The notes: a model not told the origin generated them from the sequence alone. 64,000 nucleotides of DNA from Citrus sinensis (GCF_022201045.2 NC_068558.1:51005501-51069500); one strand, 5' to 3'. Numbered from the stretch's first letter, positions 48,277-60,711 are shown. Numbers and translations are program-made.

Positions 48277-51200
48277 ATGCATAGATCTGGAGCTGCGATG
48301 GCTTGGAATGTGTTCAAGTTTTGTACGGCCTTACGGGGTCTCGGTTCGATCATGATCTTGTTGGTTCTTGGGGTTGTTGGTGTCACCTACTACGCCGTCG
48401 TTTTGACCAATTACGGTCCCGCTTTGTACGATGGTGGACTTGATTCTGTCACTGCTGTTGCTGTCTTGATCTTGTTCCATTGTTTGGTAAGCTTCCAAGA
48501 ATCATTACTTTTAGGGGGTGGTTTTGGGTTAAATTTGTTGTGGGTTGTCGGGTTTTGTTTCAGAGTTGGCTTAAGAATCTTTAAGCTACTAAAGTATGCA
48601 GAGTTGAATTATTTGTTTTAAATTTGAAAAAACTTTATTTGCTAAAATCAGAGTCAGGTTAGAAAGGGGTTATCTTTCCCTGCAACAATTAAGTAAATAA
48701 AAATGCCAAAGTTATTTCAGTTAGTGAAAACATTCTAGCTTGTGGGATTTGTGTTCCTTTTGGTGTAGAGATTTTAATATTGATGAGTCTCGGATTTTTT
48801 TTTTTTTGGGAGTGTCTTTGGACCACGTTTCTTAGAAAAATTAGAATTCTGTAGTCCTTCTAAATGTTATGTTTTTCGTGCATTTTTGCACTAATCTGAC
48901 AAATTCTAACAGATTTGGGTTCTAGAACTATTAACTTTTAGCTCTAGAAAGTGCAAGAAACCAAGCATATGAACAGAATGTTACTGAAAATGGACATTTC
49001 GTTGTCGTTATGCAGTTGGTTATGTTGCTTTGGAGTTACTTTTCTGTTGTTTTGACGGATGCGGGTAGTGTGCCACCTAATTGGAGGCCTGCTTTGGACG
49101 AGGAGAGAGGGGAGGCTGATCCATTGAATGCATCAGAATTCAGTGGGGCGCAGTCTGACCCTTTGAATCCAAGAATCCGATACTGTCGGAAGTGCAACCA
49201 GCTGAAGCCACCTCGTTGCCATCATTGTTCTGTTTGTGAGTGCTTATACACATTTTCACTGAGGTTTTCTTTCGTTTCTTGTTCATAACAGAAAGATAAG
49301 GTGTATTAATTTCTTTTGTGAGTGCTTATACACATTTTTGCTAAAATTTTGTTTTGTTACTTTTTCATAACAGAAAGATAAGGTGCATTAATTTATTTGT
49401 TTCAGGTGGGCGGTGCATATTAAAGATGGACCATCATTGTGTTTGGGTTGTTAATTGTGTTGGGGCATTGAATTACAAGTATTTTCTTCTTTTCTTGGTA
49501 TGTTTGCTTTACTTTGTAACCCTAGAATTGTTTTTTAGCATCAGTTTTTTGCATTTATGTTTTGTTGCTCTCAGATATGCGTCATGTTTATTTTCCAATT
49601 TTCTTCTCTAATGCACCATATTGATGTTGTCATGGACTGTTCTTATGTGTACTCTCTGAGTGGAAATGGTTGTTTTGATGATGTGACAAAAGATGGTTGT
49701 TTTCTCACATTGTCTTAGTTTAGACCATTAGAACCTATTCATATCGATAACAAAAGAGGCAAATTTCAATGGAACTGTTGCCTTATATTGGCTAGGTTTT
49801 TTGTCTGCTCTAAAGTTTGGCTGGGATTCTATATCCTATACCAAATTCCCTTTGGAAGAACACCATAGGTCCTTTTGCTATACTTCGTTTGATTCAGAAG
49901 TACATGCCTTTTAGCTTATGTATTTTGATGAGATAAATTTCAATTGTTTAAGAAAGTTATGTAGTGGTGGGGAATATATAGTTGAATACTGGGCTTCCTT
50001 GAACAAAAGAGTTGCTAAACTTATAAATTCGATCCTGGTTCTGGTTAATTGTGGTTGTGTTAAACTGTTAACCCTGTTAATTATGGTATGACATTGGTGG
50101 ATTAGGTGTTTTACTTGGGATGAATTAATTATCCAACTATCTATTGACTATAGTCTTAATTCTCAATGCAGTTGTACACATTCCTTGAGACAAGTCTTGT
50201 GACACTGTCACTCTTGCCGCATTTTATATCATTCTTTAGTGAAGGTGAAATTCCTGGAACACCGGGAACCCTTGCAACCACTTTTCTTGCCTTTGGTATG
50301 GCCTCTTTAACCTATCATTCTGACCTATGCAATAGATTACATCAGCACTTTTATGTAATAAATGGTGTCTCACTGTTGCAGTTCTGAATCTGGCATTTGC
50401 ATTGAGTGTATTGGGGTTTCTGATCATGCACATATCGTTGGTGTCTGCTAATACCACAACCATTGAGGTATTGTAGTTTTCTTCTATTTATTTTATGTCA
50501 GAGAGTTAGTGGTGGTGATTGAGGGTGTAGCTGATGCACACCCTGTTTACTTATGAGTCTATTAATTTTTTATTTTCAGGCATATGAGAAGAAGACCACT
50601 CCAAAATGGCGGTATGACCTGGGTAGAAAGAAGAATTTTGAACAGGTGGTTGCCTTTTGCTTTCTGTTGCTCTGTTCACTTATTTCTTTGCTTGTATCAT
50701 TTGCTTATTTCTCAGATTCATTAAAATATACTTAAGAATTAATTAAAAGCACTTTGATTTTAGTTATCTTGAGGGACATTAACCTAACAAACATTATCTA
50801 GATGAATTTTTAGGGCAAATATTAGACTTGTCTCAGTAGTGGGTAAGTCTGAGAGTAAGATTAGTGCAGCATCATATGAAATCTGGGTGGCAGAGAGATC
50901 CTTACTCTTACTCTTTTTATTTATTATTATTATCTTTTTTCTATTTTCTTCCTGTTGTTCTTCTTTATTCATTGGTTGTAGGGAGAGTAGACAGGGTAGT
51001 GTTTAAGGAGAAGACTCAATTAGGAAGATATTGCAATTAAGGTTTAAACATTTTAGCGTGAAGCATTGAATTTACATCTTCAGACAAATGAGTGTACAAC
51101 CGTATGAGGATCTTGCAACACGGAAAATTCATTGAAAACAATTCTTTATTTCACTTTACAATAGAAATAGTGGAAACCCTTATGCTGCAGCTTTGTTTGA

Positions 51201-51452
51201 AAAGTACAAAAAACAGTCAGCCATATTTGTTCACTTGCATTCAAATGAATGATGAAGGCTGTGTTGATCAATATATGGTTATTTTGTTCGTTGACTGGAT
51301 TTTCTGGTTATTATTTTACTTATTAGGTATTTGGGACAGACAAGCGGTATTGGTTCATTCCTGCTTATTCAGATGAGGATATACGAAAGATGCCAGCACT
51401 TCAGGGTCTTGAATATCCATCAAAGCCTGACTTTGATTCTCAAGAGTTCTAA
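48277..51452 (+). CDS. DHHC-type protein S-acyltransferase (palmitoyltransferase), PAT13/PAT14 group
   Basis: The enzyme attaches palmitate to cysteines of target proteins at internal membranes. Seven exons (48277-48486, 49016-49235, 49406-49497, 50172-50295, 50382-50467, 50580-50645, 51327-51452) give 307 residues. There are four membrane segments: two before the cysteine-rich domain (around [20 protein letters not shown] and the next hydrophobic stretch) and two after. The cysteine-rich domain runs from [19 protein letters not shown] to [18 protein letters not shown], with the catalytic Asp-His-His-Cys intact. After it come the TTxE-type motif in [12 protein letters not shown] and a tail ending PDFDSQEF. 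Likeness to Arabidopsis At3g60800 (PAT14) is from memory. The first ATG is chosen; Met8 would also work. Intron 2 is built from a tandem duplication that copies the splice donor. Confidence 0.95.
49233..49400. repeat. 82-bp tandem duplication spanning a splice donor
   Basis: The sequence tttgtgagtgcttatacaca occurs at 49233 and again 82 bases later, and both copies continue through cataacagaaagataaggtg to a shared attaattt. The first copy carries the real donor of exon 2 at 49236; the second carries the same GTGAGT in the middle of the intron. The copies are slightly diverged. Confidence 0.85.
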
Positions 51453-53371
51453 CAAATCCTGGCATGACGCCAAGAAACTCGGAATTTTCCTTGTATAACG
51501 TTAAAAATGGAGCCCCGCAGATGTTCCTTGACATCCCTAACTTTTGCAGCCAATTTGGGATCCTAACCATTCATTACCATGGGGCTCTTCTTGTAGAAAG
51601 AAATAAGCACGAATGACACGAATGAGGAGGAGCAAATCAGGGAAAGCAACCTGGAAGTTGCTTGCCGAACATGTTCTAACTATATGTTTTCTGAAATGTA
51701 AGAAGTAATGGTTATAAAGGAATACTGGTGGTGGTTCTCTTTTTTTTTTTTGGGTAGTTTTGTTGTTGTAAGTTTAATTGGTTATAAAGGATGAAATCTC
51801 CCGGGACTCGCGCTTCTAGTGCTGGTGATTTTGATCAGATGTTGTTCCCAATGCTTTTATGTCTCTCGGATTTGGAAATAGTGTGTTCGATTAGTCTCTG
51901 TAAATTGTCTCTAGGACTCGTATCTGCAGCCGCAATTGCTTGTTTTCAACTCTTGTTCAATTTGTTAAAAGTGCCTAGTCTCCTTCCACAGTTTGAACGG
52001 AGTTAAGAAGCGTGTAATAATAGTATTTATGTTTTAAAAAGAAAAAAGAAAGGGAAAAAGTATTTGTGTGACCAACTATTAAAAAAATGAAAAATTTTAT
52101 CATATCATTCATTCTTTGCAAAAATTGTTTATATCCTCTATTTTTTTAAAAAAATTACTCCGTTTTGTGTTAAGATATTAAATTCGATTGTTAAACTAAC
52201 TTTACATGACATACGTATATATGTAATCATTCTTAAGTATGAATATGATTTTTTTAAAGTGTGGGTATACTATTAAATCGTGTGATTTAATAATATGAAA
52301 TTTTAAATCAATTAAATTCTTCGTTTTAAAAGAATGTATGCAAAAAAACAATGAAGATGTTTCCATTAAAGGAGGATTATATGTATATGGGTGCGTGTGT
52401 GTGTGTATAGATATAAAATATTGGGCAAGTTTTTTTTATAAAAAAAAAAAAGAAAGGAACGCGATTCTGTGACGGTGCAAAGCGGGAACATTCTAGCTTC
52501 GTGAAGAAATATGTTTGGAGTACACGTGTCACGTTCTCTTGCATTCTTAAATAGAAATTAAAATTTCCAAAGCTGGATGTCGGTATTTGAAATATGGGTT
52601 TCAAATTCGTAAACTAAGAGGCCGTATCTCCCTCTCTCTGGGGTTCTTTGTCTCGCTCTCGCGAATCTCTGTCTTCTCGCATATTGATTTTATAATCGCA
52701 TCGGATCGGGTAATTCTTTCTGGCGCTTTCTCATTTTCTGTTATTTTATGTACAGCCAAGCATTCCTAACAACATATATAGTGTGTGGAGCTACTAATTA
52801 GAATCCTAAAACGTAGCATGCAGATAGTATACATTATAGCTAAATCAGTTTTTAGTGATAGTTTGTTCCAGAGTTATGTCCATGGCGATTTTCTCACAGG
52901 AATAAGGAATTAACGCGTAAAAAGATGTTATTAATATATACGGAAACTGAAATTTGATCATTGCGTTTTCCACTTTCTTCTCCATATACAGTATTCTCAC
53001 CATCATTCAGACCGAGCATCATTATTGAAGTTAGATTTCCTGAACATTTACTTGATCCTTTTCCAGTATCTACCATGGCAGTTTGATGGTTTTTTTTTTT
53101 TTCCCGGTTCGAGTGTTCGCTTAAGTTTTATAATACTGAGTAATTCAGCATGTACATTTAAGTTGTAGCTGCAGTATATATTGATTTTAACTCTATCTAT
53201 TATTTGTGTAATTCATTTTAATTTGCTTCCCTCGTTAGTTCTGAACATGCTGATTTCCTTGATATCCTTTTTATATTTAAAGCTTAAGTTGTTGGTTTTA
53301 TTACTCTCCTTAATAGGTTTTTTTTTCCCCCTTTTTTGACCTTTTTATTATAGGAAATAGCTTATAAAACA
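51453..53371. other. Intergenic region and probable leader exon of the MLF gene
   Basis: It starts with the palmitoyltransferase 3' UTR. A CT-rich stretch around 52620-52709 followed by GTAATT at 52710 looks like a non-coding first exon of the next gene, with a leader intron ending in TATAG at 53353, 18 bases before the start codon. An AC/GT-rich run is near 52390-52405. No coding frame is seen. Confidence 0.5.
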
Positions 53372-55411
53372 ATGCAGAGGGGAAGAGAAGATAGAAATGA
53401 TTTGTTTGGTACGGGTGACCCATTTAGTATTTTTCGCGGTTTTGGATCCCTCAGGAGTATGATGCCTACCCCATTTGGGGGCGGGGCTCCATTTGATGAT
53501 CTGTTCTTTACTCGTCCATTTGGCAGCAAAGAGCCTATAACACCAAACAATAATGAGAAGGGATTAGTGATAGAAGAATTAAATTCTGATCATGAAGGAG
53601 AAATGGAAGAACTAAATTCTGGGGACCATGAAATGCATTCTGGGTCAAGCAAAGAGCCTTCTGTTGAGCATCCAGATGATGATGTAGAAGGTAAGTGAAT
53701 CTTGAGTAACTTGTGTTCTGCTGGCTATTTATTTCTCCTTGGAGGAATAAATGCTTAATAATTTGATATGATTGCTGTGGTTGATCTAATAGAAGGGAAG
53801 AATGATGATGTGAATTATAAGACTCATCAGAGCAAGGTACAAGGGACTCAGCCACAGGCTCGTGGTTTTAGTTTTCAGACTTGCAAAGTAACATATGGCG
53901 GTGTTGATGGAGCGTACTATACTTCTTCAAGAACAAGGAGGACTGGCAATGATGGTGTAAGTAAACTTTTTCTGGGATAGCCGATTTGTTGTTGGATTCT
54001 TTGAATTTCTTTTTTTTTTATTTTAATGTTGTCTTATATGTATTAGGTGGTGCTTGAGGAGAGCAAAGAAGCAGATAGAACAACTGGTCAAGCAACACAT
54101 AGGATTTCAAGAGGAATTAATGACAAGGTGAGTGCATGTATAAGGTACTGAACCGCTTCTGTGGCATCCACTATAGAGGTGTTCAAAGCATGTTAGTTGG
54201 AATTTTCAACTCAAGATTTCCATTTGAAATTGCTGATTTTCACTTGCACTGTTCTGAATCTTGCATGACTGAAAACCAATTAATTTTGTCTTATGTGTCT
54301 TCTTTTACTGCTCATAAATGTTGTTTAATGATTCTATATGTTGCCACCACTTGCTGGTCTTAAAGGCTCTCTCTCCCCCTCCACCCCCCAAAAAAAAAAT
54401 ATATGTATTAATAGCTTGACGTCAAACCAATCCTCTCTCCACCAGTGGGAGCAGGGTTAGAACCCCAAACCATTTGTACTATCTTAAGGGGTTTTACTAG
54501 TTTAGCTATAGCAGCTCACTTGCCAGTCTTAAAGATACTGAATCGAAGATACAGTCAGATAACATTCTGAGGAAGGTGCTCTGGTTGTTTTACTGGTTGC
54601 AGGGTCATTCATTTACAAAGAAGCTTAATTCGGATGGTAAAGTGGATGCACTTCAAACTCTGCATAATTTAAATGAAGGTCTGTTCCTGCCGCTTTCATT
54701 GACTATTTGAAAGCATTATGTTGAATGTTGTGTCAGCAAGAACCTTAACATTCAAATTCTTTTCCAGATGAGCTTGCTGGTTTTGAAGAAGCATGGAAGG
54801 GGAATGCAAATAAGCATTATTGGAGTGAAGGATTTGATATGAATCGTAACGCAGGTGAGCATTTTGTCTCCTTATGTGATGATTGATTGAAAATGAGGAA
54901 CTTTTAAGTTAATTAATTGTCTGAGAAGTACAAGAACCGGTTAAATGCATTAAATTAGGCTTTCTTAAGTACAGCTTTTGATAAGTTTATGCTACCATTT
55001 GCTTGGTCTTTACTCCTTTGCTCCATTTGTATGTTCTTGGGAAGTAGTTAGCAATTATTGGGCCAATTGTCATGTTGTGCACCTTATATAACTATTTTGT
55101 GGTTGTAACCGGTGAAACTGATTCCTGATGATGTACACCCATTGTTCATCTTAGATGATGTGCCACATCTGAACAACAGTGCTTATTTCATTTTGATTCA
55201 ATAATAAATCCGTTGAATGGTTGTAACGTTTGCATGCGATGCCAATCTAGGTTCTAGCCAAGAACAAAAGGGAAGGTCAGCTTATGGTGGTTGGGCACTT
55301 CCATCTTCAGAGAAAACCCGAAACGCTGGAGTCACAACATCATATAATGAAGCCATGGCTAGTGATTCAGGGGGGAGAGCAAAAAAGGTTGTTAGAATTA
55401 ATATAGAATGA
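53372..55411 (+). CDS. Myeloid leukaemia factor (MLF) family protein
   Basis: MLF proteins are small eukaryotic adaptors that move between nucleus and cytoplasm; the plant role is little known. Six exons (53372-53690, 53793-53956, 54047-54127, 54603-54678, 54768-54854, 55251-55411) give 295 residues. The amino part has DPFSIFRGFGSLRSMMPTPF and APFDDLFFTRPFG, resembling the family's Phe/Gly-rich start, then an acidic stretch. The conserved core is at about residues 135-230: CKVTYGGVDGAYYTSSRTRR, VVLEESKEADRTTGQATHRI, SRGINDKGHSFTKKLNSDGK and LNEDELAGFEEAWKGNANKH. The tail is Ser/Gly rich and ends KKVVRINIE. A non-coding leader exon upstream is likely. The family call rests on the core block and is firm. 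Confidence 0.92.
54400..54525 (-). mobile_element. tRNA-derived SINE-like fragment in MLF intron 3
   Basis: Read on the minus strand, it has an A-box-like TAGCTAAACTAG, a B-box-like GGTTCTAACCC about 40 bases on, and ends near an AT/T-rich run. Layout resembles the element at 30118-30240. It is too diverged to be a tRNA gene. Confidence 0.5.
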
Positions 55412-55552
55412 TTCAAGCGTCCATTATATTTATGAATTGTAGCAGAACAGTCTGTCCGTGTTATCATTTCTTGGCCTTACCCTAAACCACCTACCAATTG
55501 TTATAGTATCTGTTGTGTCTGTTGGGATTGATTATAGCACACTATAATTCTG

Positions 55553-55589
55553 TTTTTTTTTTTTTTTTTTTGGGGGGGGGGGGGGGGGG
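55553..55589. repeat. Poly-T / poly-G junction
   Basis: Nineteen T followed directly by eighteen G. Such long G runs are rare in plant DNA and are prone to sequencing error, so the exact length is uncertain. Confidence 0.7.
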
Positions 55590-57687
55590 TTGGGGTTAGA
55601 AATGTAATCTTCGGTTACCTTCGAATTAGAAGACGGCTAATGATCGTAATGTTAATTGTCGATTTCCTTTTTCTTCTAAAATAAGATCAGAATCTTATGT
55701 CTTTGCAAATAATTATTCCATTTCGGTTGACTCGAGACACTGAAGTGTTAACCGGAGCCTTGCCTAACCTAGCCGACCACAATTTAATGGTTGGCTGAAA
55801 GGGTCATATCATTTTTTTTAATTTGTTTCTTCGTCCTTTCTTTGTTTTATATGTATGCAGTCGAGTTTGATTGAAATCAGGCATGGTCCGCTGATATAGT
55901 CGGTTTGATTGAATCACGCATTACCTTATCTCTCTGCAACGGCAAGCCTGCATTTTTTTTTTTTTTTTTAGTTCATATTATTCTCTAAACAAGTTCCGTG
56001 AACCGGAAAGATAGTAACAGTCACTTCGTGGTCCTTACAAGTTTCATTTCTTAGCGGCATAGCAGACAAGGGAGCCTGTTAACAATAGTTGTACTTGTAA
56101 GGTTAGTTTGATTAGCTTAGAGCAGTTCTACTGCGATTTGAAAGTGCAAAATTCTTCAAGCTGCAAAGACAGTTCATAGGAGTTTTTGTGTTTTTTTTAG
56201 TTTTTTTTTTTTTTTTTTTGTCTTTCCTTTTTAGAAGACAGAGGGGGTGGATAAAGCGGAAATTAATTTTTTTAGTAACTGGGGTCGGTAAAGCTTAAAC
56301 CTAATGTAATGTGAATGAAGTAACACTTTAACAATCCAACTACTTAAATATTAACAACTTGATTTATCCTCAATGTATATAAGATTTTTTTTAAATATGA
56401 ATAATAAATAAAATAAATAAGTTAAAAGATAGGGAGAAAAACAAGAAAAAAAGATTTAAATTGTTTAGGTTGTGATGCCCTATGCTATCCGATGTAGCGA
56501 GCAGAACAGCGTGATCCGACTTAGATGTGTGTGTTGGGTTGTTGAGGCAACCGCGGAATCATGTTGGTTACGAGGTTGTCTTACTTGCGCGTCTTTGTTG
56601 TTTGAACGCGTCAGTCAATTACAACAGTCTTAATTTGACTCTGAATTGGTTGAAAATATTTCATTTTTATTTGAATGTGATTAATTAGTTAACGACACAA
56701 ATGACAAAACCATGGTCGCTGTGGACTGGCTTCTATACATCCATAGATCTTACTGTCTTTGTGCCCCCATCGAACATGGGCATGGTTTGCTTGTTTCGGA
56801 AAAATGCCGCGAAAATATGTACATACGTTCATTCAAAAGATCGTTTTGGTCACCCAGTCGAGGACATCACAGCTATTATATGGCAATATTTTTTAAAAAA
56901 TGGTGAGAAAATTGAGAAATATATTAGCTTAGCTGGTCACAATTAAAACAAAAATATGTACTACAATCTTGAGTGTTGCATCGAGGATGTTCAATTCAAG
57001 AAAATTAAATATTATCATCAATTTAATTCAAGCCACGCGCAGCTTCTGATCATTTTTTGCTGCAGGCTCGCGGCACCGGCTGGCGAGATGTTCGATATCA
57101 CTGCTTCCAAGCTGCTTCTGTTTCTTTTGCAAATATATATAATTTCCAGAACTTCAAATGAGTTGATTTTCTGAAAACTGATGGGCAACCAACATTTTCC
57201 TACCTACCCTATAAATGACTTGGTCTTATTTATTGAATGAAATTGCCAAAGTGAGTATTCGAATTCATGTTGGGCTGAACATAGAAAAGAAAAAAGAAAT
57301 TAAAAAAAGAAGAAGCATAATTACGGTAATAATAATATCACGGTAACGACAAGCATAATATTACGGTAATATTATGGGCGGTCACACACGTGCATGTGAA
57401 TGGGGATTCTCTGGATGCGTATACGGTCCCCTTCCACTGTTCTAATCCAAATGAAGGGGGAACCATAACGATATTCGTGTATGATAAATTAAAAGGAAAA
57501 AGGAAAAAAGAAAAAAAATCAGGGATACCGATGTTATTGTCAAACAATTTTTAATAAAACATGTTATTGAAAACCCAACACGCCAGTTGTCATACCATAA
57601 TATTTTCGATTCAAACCTCCCTTAGTTGTTTGCTTGCACATAATTTAATGAGAAAGATGCCTTGGTTGCTTCTCAATTTTCATGTCA

Positions 57688-57695
57688 TATATAAA
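57688..57695 (+). promoter_or_regulatory. TATA box candidate for the first DUF1442 gene
   Basis: TATATAAA lies about 94 bases before the start codon at 57789, a fair spacing for a leader of about 65 bases. Confidence 0.5.
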
Positions 57696-57788
57696 GGCTC
57701 CTTCTGAAACAATTCCTATTTTCCTCACCACTGCCGCTTGTTGCCAATAAAAAGTTTTGGAACTCACCAAGGAAAAATTAAAACAAAA

Positions 57789-58533
57789 ATGTCTAGCTGG
57801 TCTTCTGAAAATGCTACCAAAGCTTATCTCCAAGCTCTTAAAATGGTAAGCAAATCTCTCAATTTCTGAAGCTTAATTATTAATTATTACGTGTATTTCT
57901 CGTTTGTTAAATTTATATATAATATAGGGCAAAAGAGGCAAGGAGCCAGATGTTGGGGAGTTCATTTCAGCACTTGCGGCTGGAAATAATGCGCAGCTAA
58001 TAGTGATGGCATGCTCAAGCATCGCCGTATCCAGGACGCTAGCACTTGTTGCGGCGGCACGTCAAACTGGCGGCCGTGTTGTGTGTATTTTAAGCGGAGT
58101 AATTGGTGATATCGACGCGTCCAAGAAGTCCCTTGGACGTTATGCTAATTGCATTGAGTTTGTAAAAGGTGATGCTCAAAAGTTACTGATGGGCGACTAC
58201 AAAGGTGCAGATTTTGTGCTTATTGATTGCAATATTGATATCGATGGCCACAAGAATGTGTTCAGAGCCGCGAAGGAAAGTGTAATGCATGGATCGGGTG
58301 CGGGTGTTATTGTAGGGTACAACGCCCTTCCTAAGGGGTCCTGGAGGGGATACAAGACCCATTTTCTGCCCATTGGAGAAGGGCTGCTGGTCACCAGAAT
58401 TGGTGAAAATAGTGATGTTGGGGGCGGCCAAAAAAGGAGTCGTTGGGTTGTTACTGTCGATAAATGTACTGGTGAAGAGCATGTCTTTAGGGTCACTTCA
58501 TCATCATCCCCACGAAAGGTGATTGAAGCTTAA
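57789..58533 (+). CDS. DUF1442 family protein, plus-strand copy
   Basis: Two exons (57789-57845, 57928-58533) give 220 residues. The start MSSWSSENATKAYLQALK is typical of the family. Further on come EFISALAAGNNAQLIVMACS, a region with Ala/Gly-rich Rossmann-like character (TLALVAAARQTGGRVVCILS), and DFVLIDCNIDIDGHKNVFRA, which resembles the acidic strand end of methyltransferase-like folds. The tail is SRWVVTVDKCTGEEHVFRVT. The function of DUF1442 is unknown; a methyltransferase-like fold is my inference. The single intron sits after residue 19, as in its neighbour. It converges with the other DUF1442 gene 1.24 kb downstream. Confidence 0.93.
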
Positions 58534-59772
58534 TTGCGAGTTAAAAGTGCGTATATGCCCTTTGAATTAAAAGAAGTTTGAGAAAAGTGAAAGAAAAATG
58601 TGCTCCTGTTTCCTTTCTCATATTCTTCCTAGGATTCAAATTGATGCTCAAAAGTTTCCCCACAAGTTTTAGCAATTGTTGCTGACTGTAGAAGTGTAAG
58701 TTGTTTATATATAGAAACTGTCAGGTTACAATCATCTGGCTCTACACCTTCGAAGGAGTTAGATGTGTTGTTTGTTTTTTGTTGGAAACCTCCTATATAT
58801 TTTTATGCAAAAGAAAAGGTAACATATATAATACCGTAATTTAATTAGTTGCGACTTTTTTTTATTAATAAATCATGCACTCATTGAAACTTAAAACCCC
58901 AGACTGACTTCAAATTTTAATTAGTTGTGACTTGTTGAAACTTAAACCCCAGACCGACTTTAAACTTTAATTAGTTGTGACTTGTGAAGTTATCATTTAC
59001 GCATTCAAGGATCAATCGAATTTAGTGTGTAGGAAAATTTCCGGACTTCAAGAATGATATTGTTTCTATAAAAGGAATAAGTACAAGGATGTTATAAAAA
59101 CAAAAATTTGCTACATTTATAACCAAATAATAATCAAGATCTCTCAAATCAGTTGCGTAGTGCTGCAGTCATTACTTCGCTGATTATTGATTAATTAAAA
59201 GATCCAGGCCGCATTAGCCTTCAACTGGCGGCCCAGTTAGCCTGGCAGGGCACTTAGATATTTGCAGAGCGTAGTGTGGTAGACAACTAGAAATGAAATA
59301 ACCATTTCCATGGTAATGTTTTGGGTTCTTTAACTCCTTCAGCCCGTTCTACAGATTTGGGTTATAATCTGTAAGGCTATTTGGGCCAACCTAGATACTG
59401 AGTAGTGGTGGCCCATTGAATCGGCTCAAGAGGTTTTGGGCTACGACGCTACGTGTCTATCAACATGATCGAACTAGGCGATTGGCGCCGACCTGTCGAT
59501 AGGGTCCACAAACATGATCGAGCCGAACACCACGCTGTGGCCATTTCCAATATTCTGTTCTTCCTTCTTACTTCATACTAATCCCAGAATCAGAATTTTA
59601 AAAAGGAAAGCTTGCAATGCATGATTTTATCAAAAAATTTCATATTCCAAAGTGCACCAAATAATTTAATTTTATTAATTTACAAAAGATTTACATTACT
59701 AATATCAAAATTCATGGCCTAGTTTAGTAAATAACGCTAGTACTTCCCCAACAGCGAGACCTGCTCCTGCTC
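58534..59772. other. Convergent region between the two DUF1442 genes
   Basis: It holds both 3' UTRs. A direct duplication of about 55 bp (units around 58877-58930 and 58931-58985) shares TTGAAACTTAAA, CCCAGAC and TTTTAATTAGTTGTGACTTG-like blocks. Several TGGGCC/GGCCCA motifs occur at 59370-59445. No coding exon is seen. Confidence 0.5.
58877..58985. repeat. Tandem duplication of about 55 bp
   Basis: Two adjacent units contain TTGAAACTTAAA, CCCAGAC, GACTT and TTAATTAGTTGTGACTTG in the same order with few differences, pointing to a recent local duplication. Confidence 0.75.
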
Positions 59773-60564
59773 TCAAAATTTGCCCCGAAAAAAATGCTCT
59801 TCGCCCGATTTTTGATCAACGTGCTTGATCCAACGGCTATGATTCTTGTTCATGCTCTCTCCTGATCCCGAACCAGAGGTACTCCCAACGTGAACTATAT
59901 CCAACCCTTGGCCCACTGGCAAGAACACCGATCTGACGACACGTGTCCCCCTGTCCAGCACCCCTTGCCCTTGCCATCTAAGCCCGGAGGTGCTTCTTTG
60001 GAATGCGTTCTTGAAAGCTAATACAGCACCTTTATTACTAAACCTAGCAAACCTCAAAACCCTAGCAAAATCTTTACTCGTACAATCCACAACCAAAAAA
60101 TCAACACCCTTTAATTCCCCCATCACCTCCTCTGCTTGCCTGACTATCACCTCCGAAACCCAGCCTACGACGTCGTACATGGCCTTAACGTAAGCTAGCC
60201 TTGAACGTTCATCTGGGACTATGCACACGTGTCTTGCACAAGTGTGACGTGCTGCTATTGCTAGTCCTATGCTCGTTGTTATTGGACCCCCGTGTGTCCA
60301 TGCTTCCACTATCAGCTTTGCGTTCCACCCAGCTGCCATCGCTGAAAGAAGCTCTGCTACCCCTGACTCTTTGATATTCTCGCACTGCAAAATGAACCGA
60401 TCGAATAAATTAACGATGCAAATATATCATAAGTACTAGCCAGCTAGCTACTAACGAAAAAAGAGCTTCAAATGAAATTACAGCGCATGGGGTTGAAGGC
60501 TTACTGATTTTACAGTGTCTATGTATGCTTTTGAAGCTGCATCCGGAGACCAAACAAGCTTCAT
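59773..60564 (-). CDS. DUF1442 family protein, minus-strand copy
   Basis: Two exons (60505-60564, 59773-60384) give 223 residues. It starts MKLVWSPDAASKAYIDTVKS, followed by VAELLSAMAAGWNAKLIVEA, a Rossmann-like centre (IGLAIAARHTCARHVCIVPD), GVDFLVVDCTSKDFARVLRF and the tail SRWIKHVDQKSGEEHFFRGK. The gene structure (one intron after residue 20) and block order match the plus-strand copy at 57789-58533, but the proteins are clearly diverged, so the inverted duplication is old. A TATAAA on the minus strand at 60706-60711 lies about 145 bases upstream. Function is unknown. Confidence 0.93.
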
Positions 60565-60705
60565 CTTCTCTCTCTTAGAGCTTCTGAACTCTGAAGTTCT
60601 TTTATTTTTTTATTTCTTGTTCTTTGTTCTTTGTTTTGAAGTTTGCGTGCAAGGTGGGAGAGAGAGAGAGAGAACGTGGGTCAGGGGGTGTGTTAATGGG
60701 TTTGC

Positions 60706-60711
60706 TTTATA
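60706..60711 (-). promoter_or_regulatory. TATA box candidate for the second DUF1442 gene
   Basis: TATAAA on the minus strand about 145 bases before the start codon at 60564. A GA repeat in between (about 60658-60674) would fall in the leader. Confidence 0.4.

Larger units (their letters stand above)
55412..57788. other. Intergenic region between MLF and the first DUF1442 gene
   Basis: A T19-G18 homopolymer junction lies at 55553-55589 in or just after the MLF 3' UTR. An open frame at 56701-56946 has no recognisable family. Several T-runs and AT-rich patches fill the rest. A TATA box candidate for the next gene is at 57688-57695. Confidence 0.5.

Noticed and set aside
56701-56946. Plus-strand open frame as a small gene
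   Set aside because: No family, no supporting exons and an AT-rich tail; likely chance.
58183-58496. Minus-strand open frames over the DUF1442 exon
   Set aside because: They are shadows of the real plus-strand coding exon.
59200-59260. GC-rich patch considered as a tRNA gene
   Set aside because: It cannot form the four tRNA stems and has no B-box at the right spacing.
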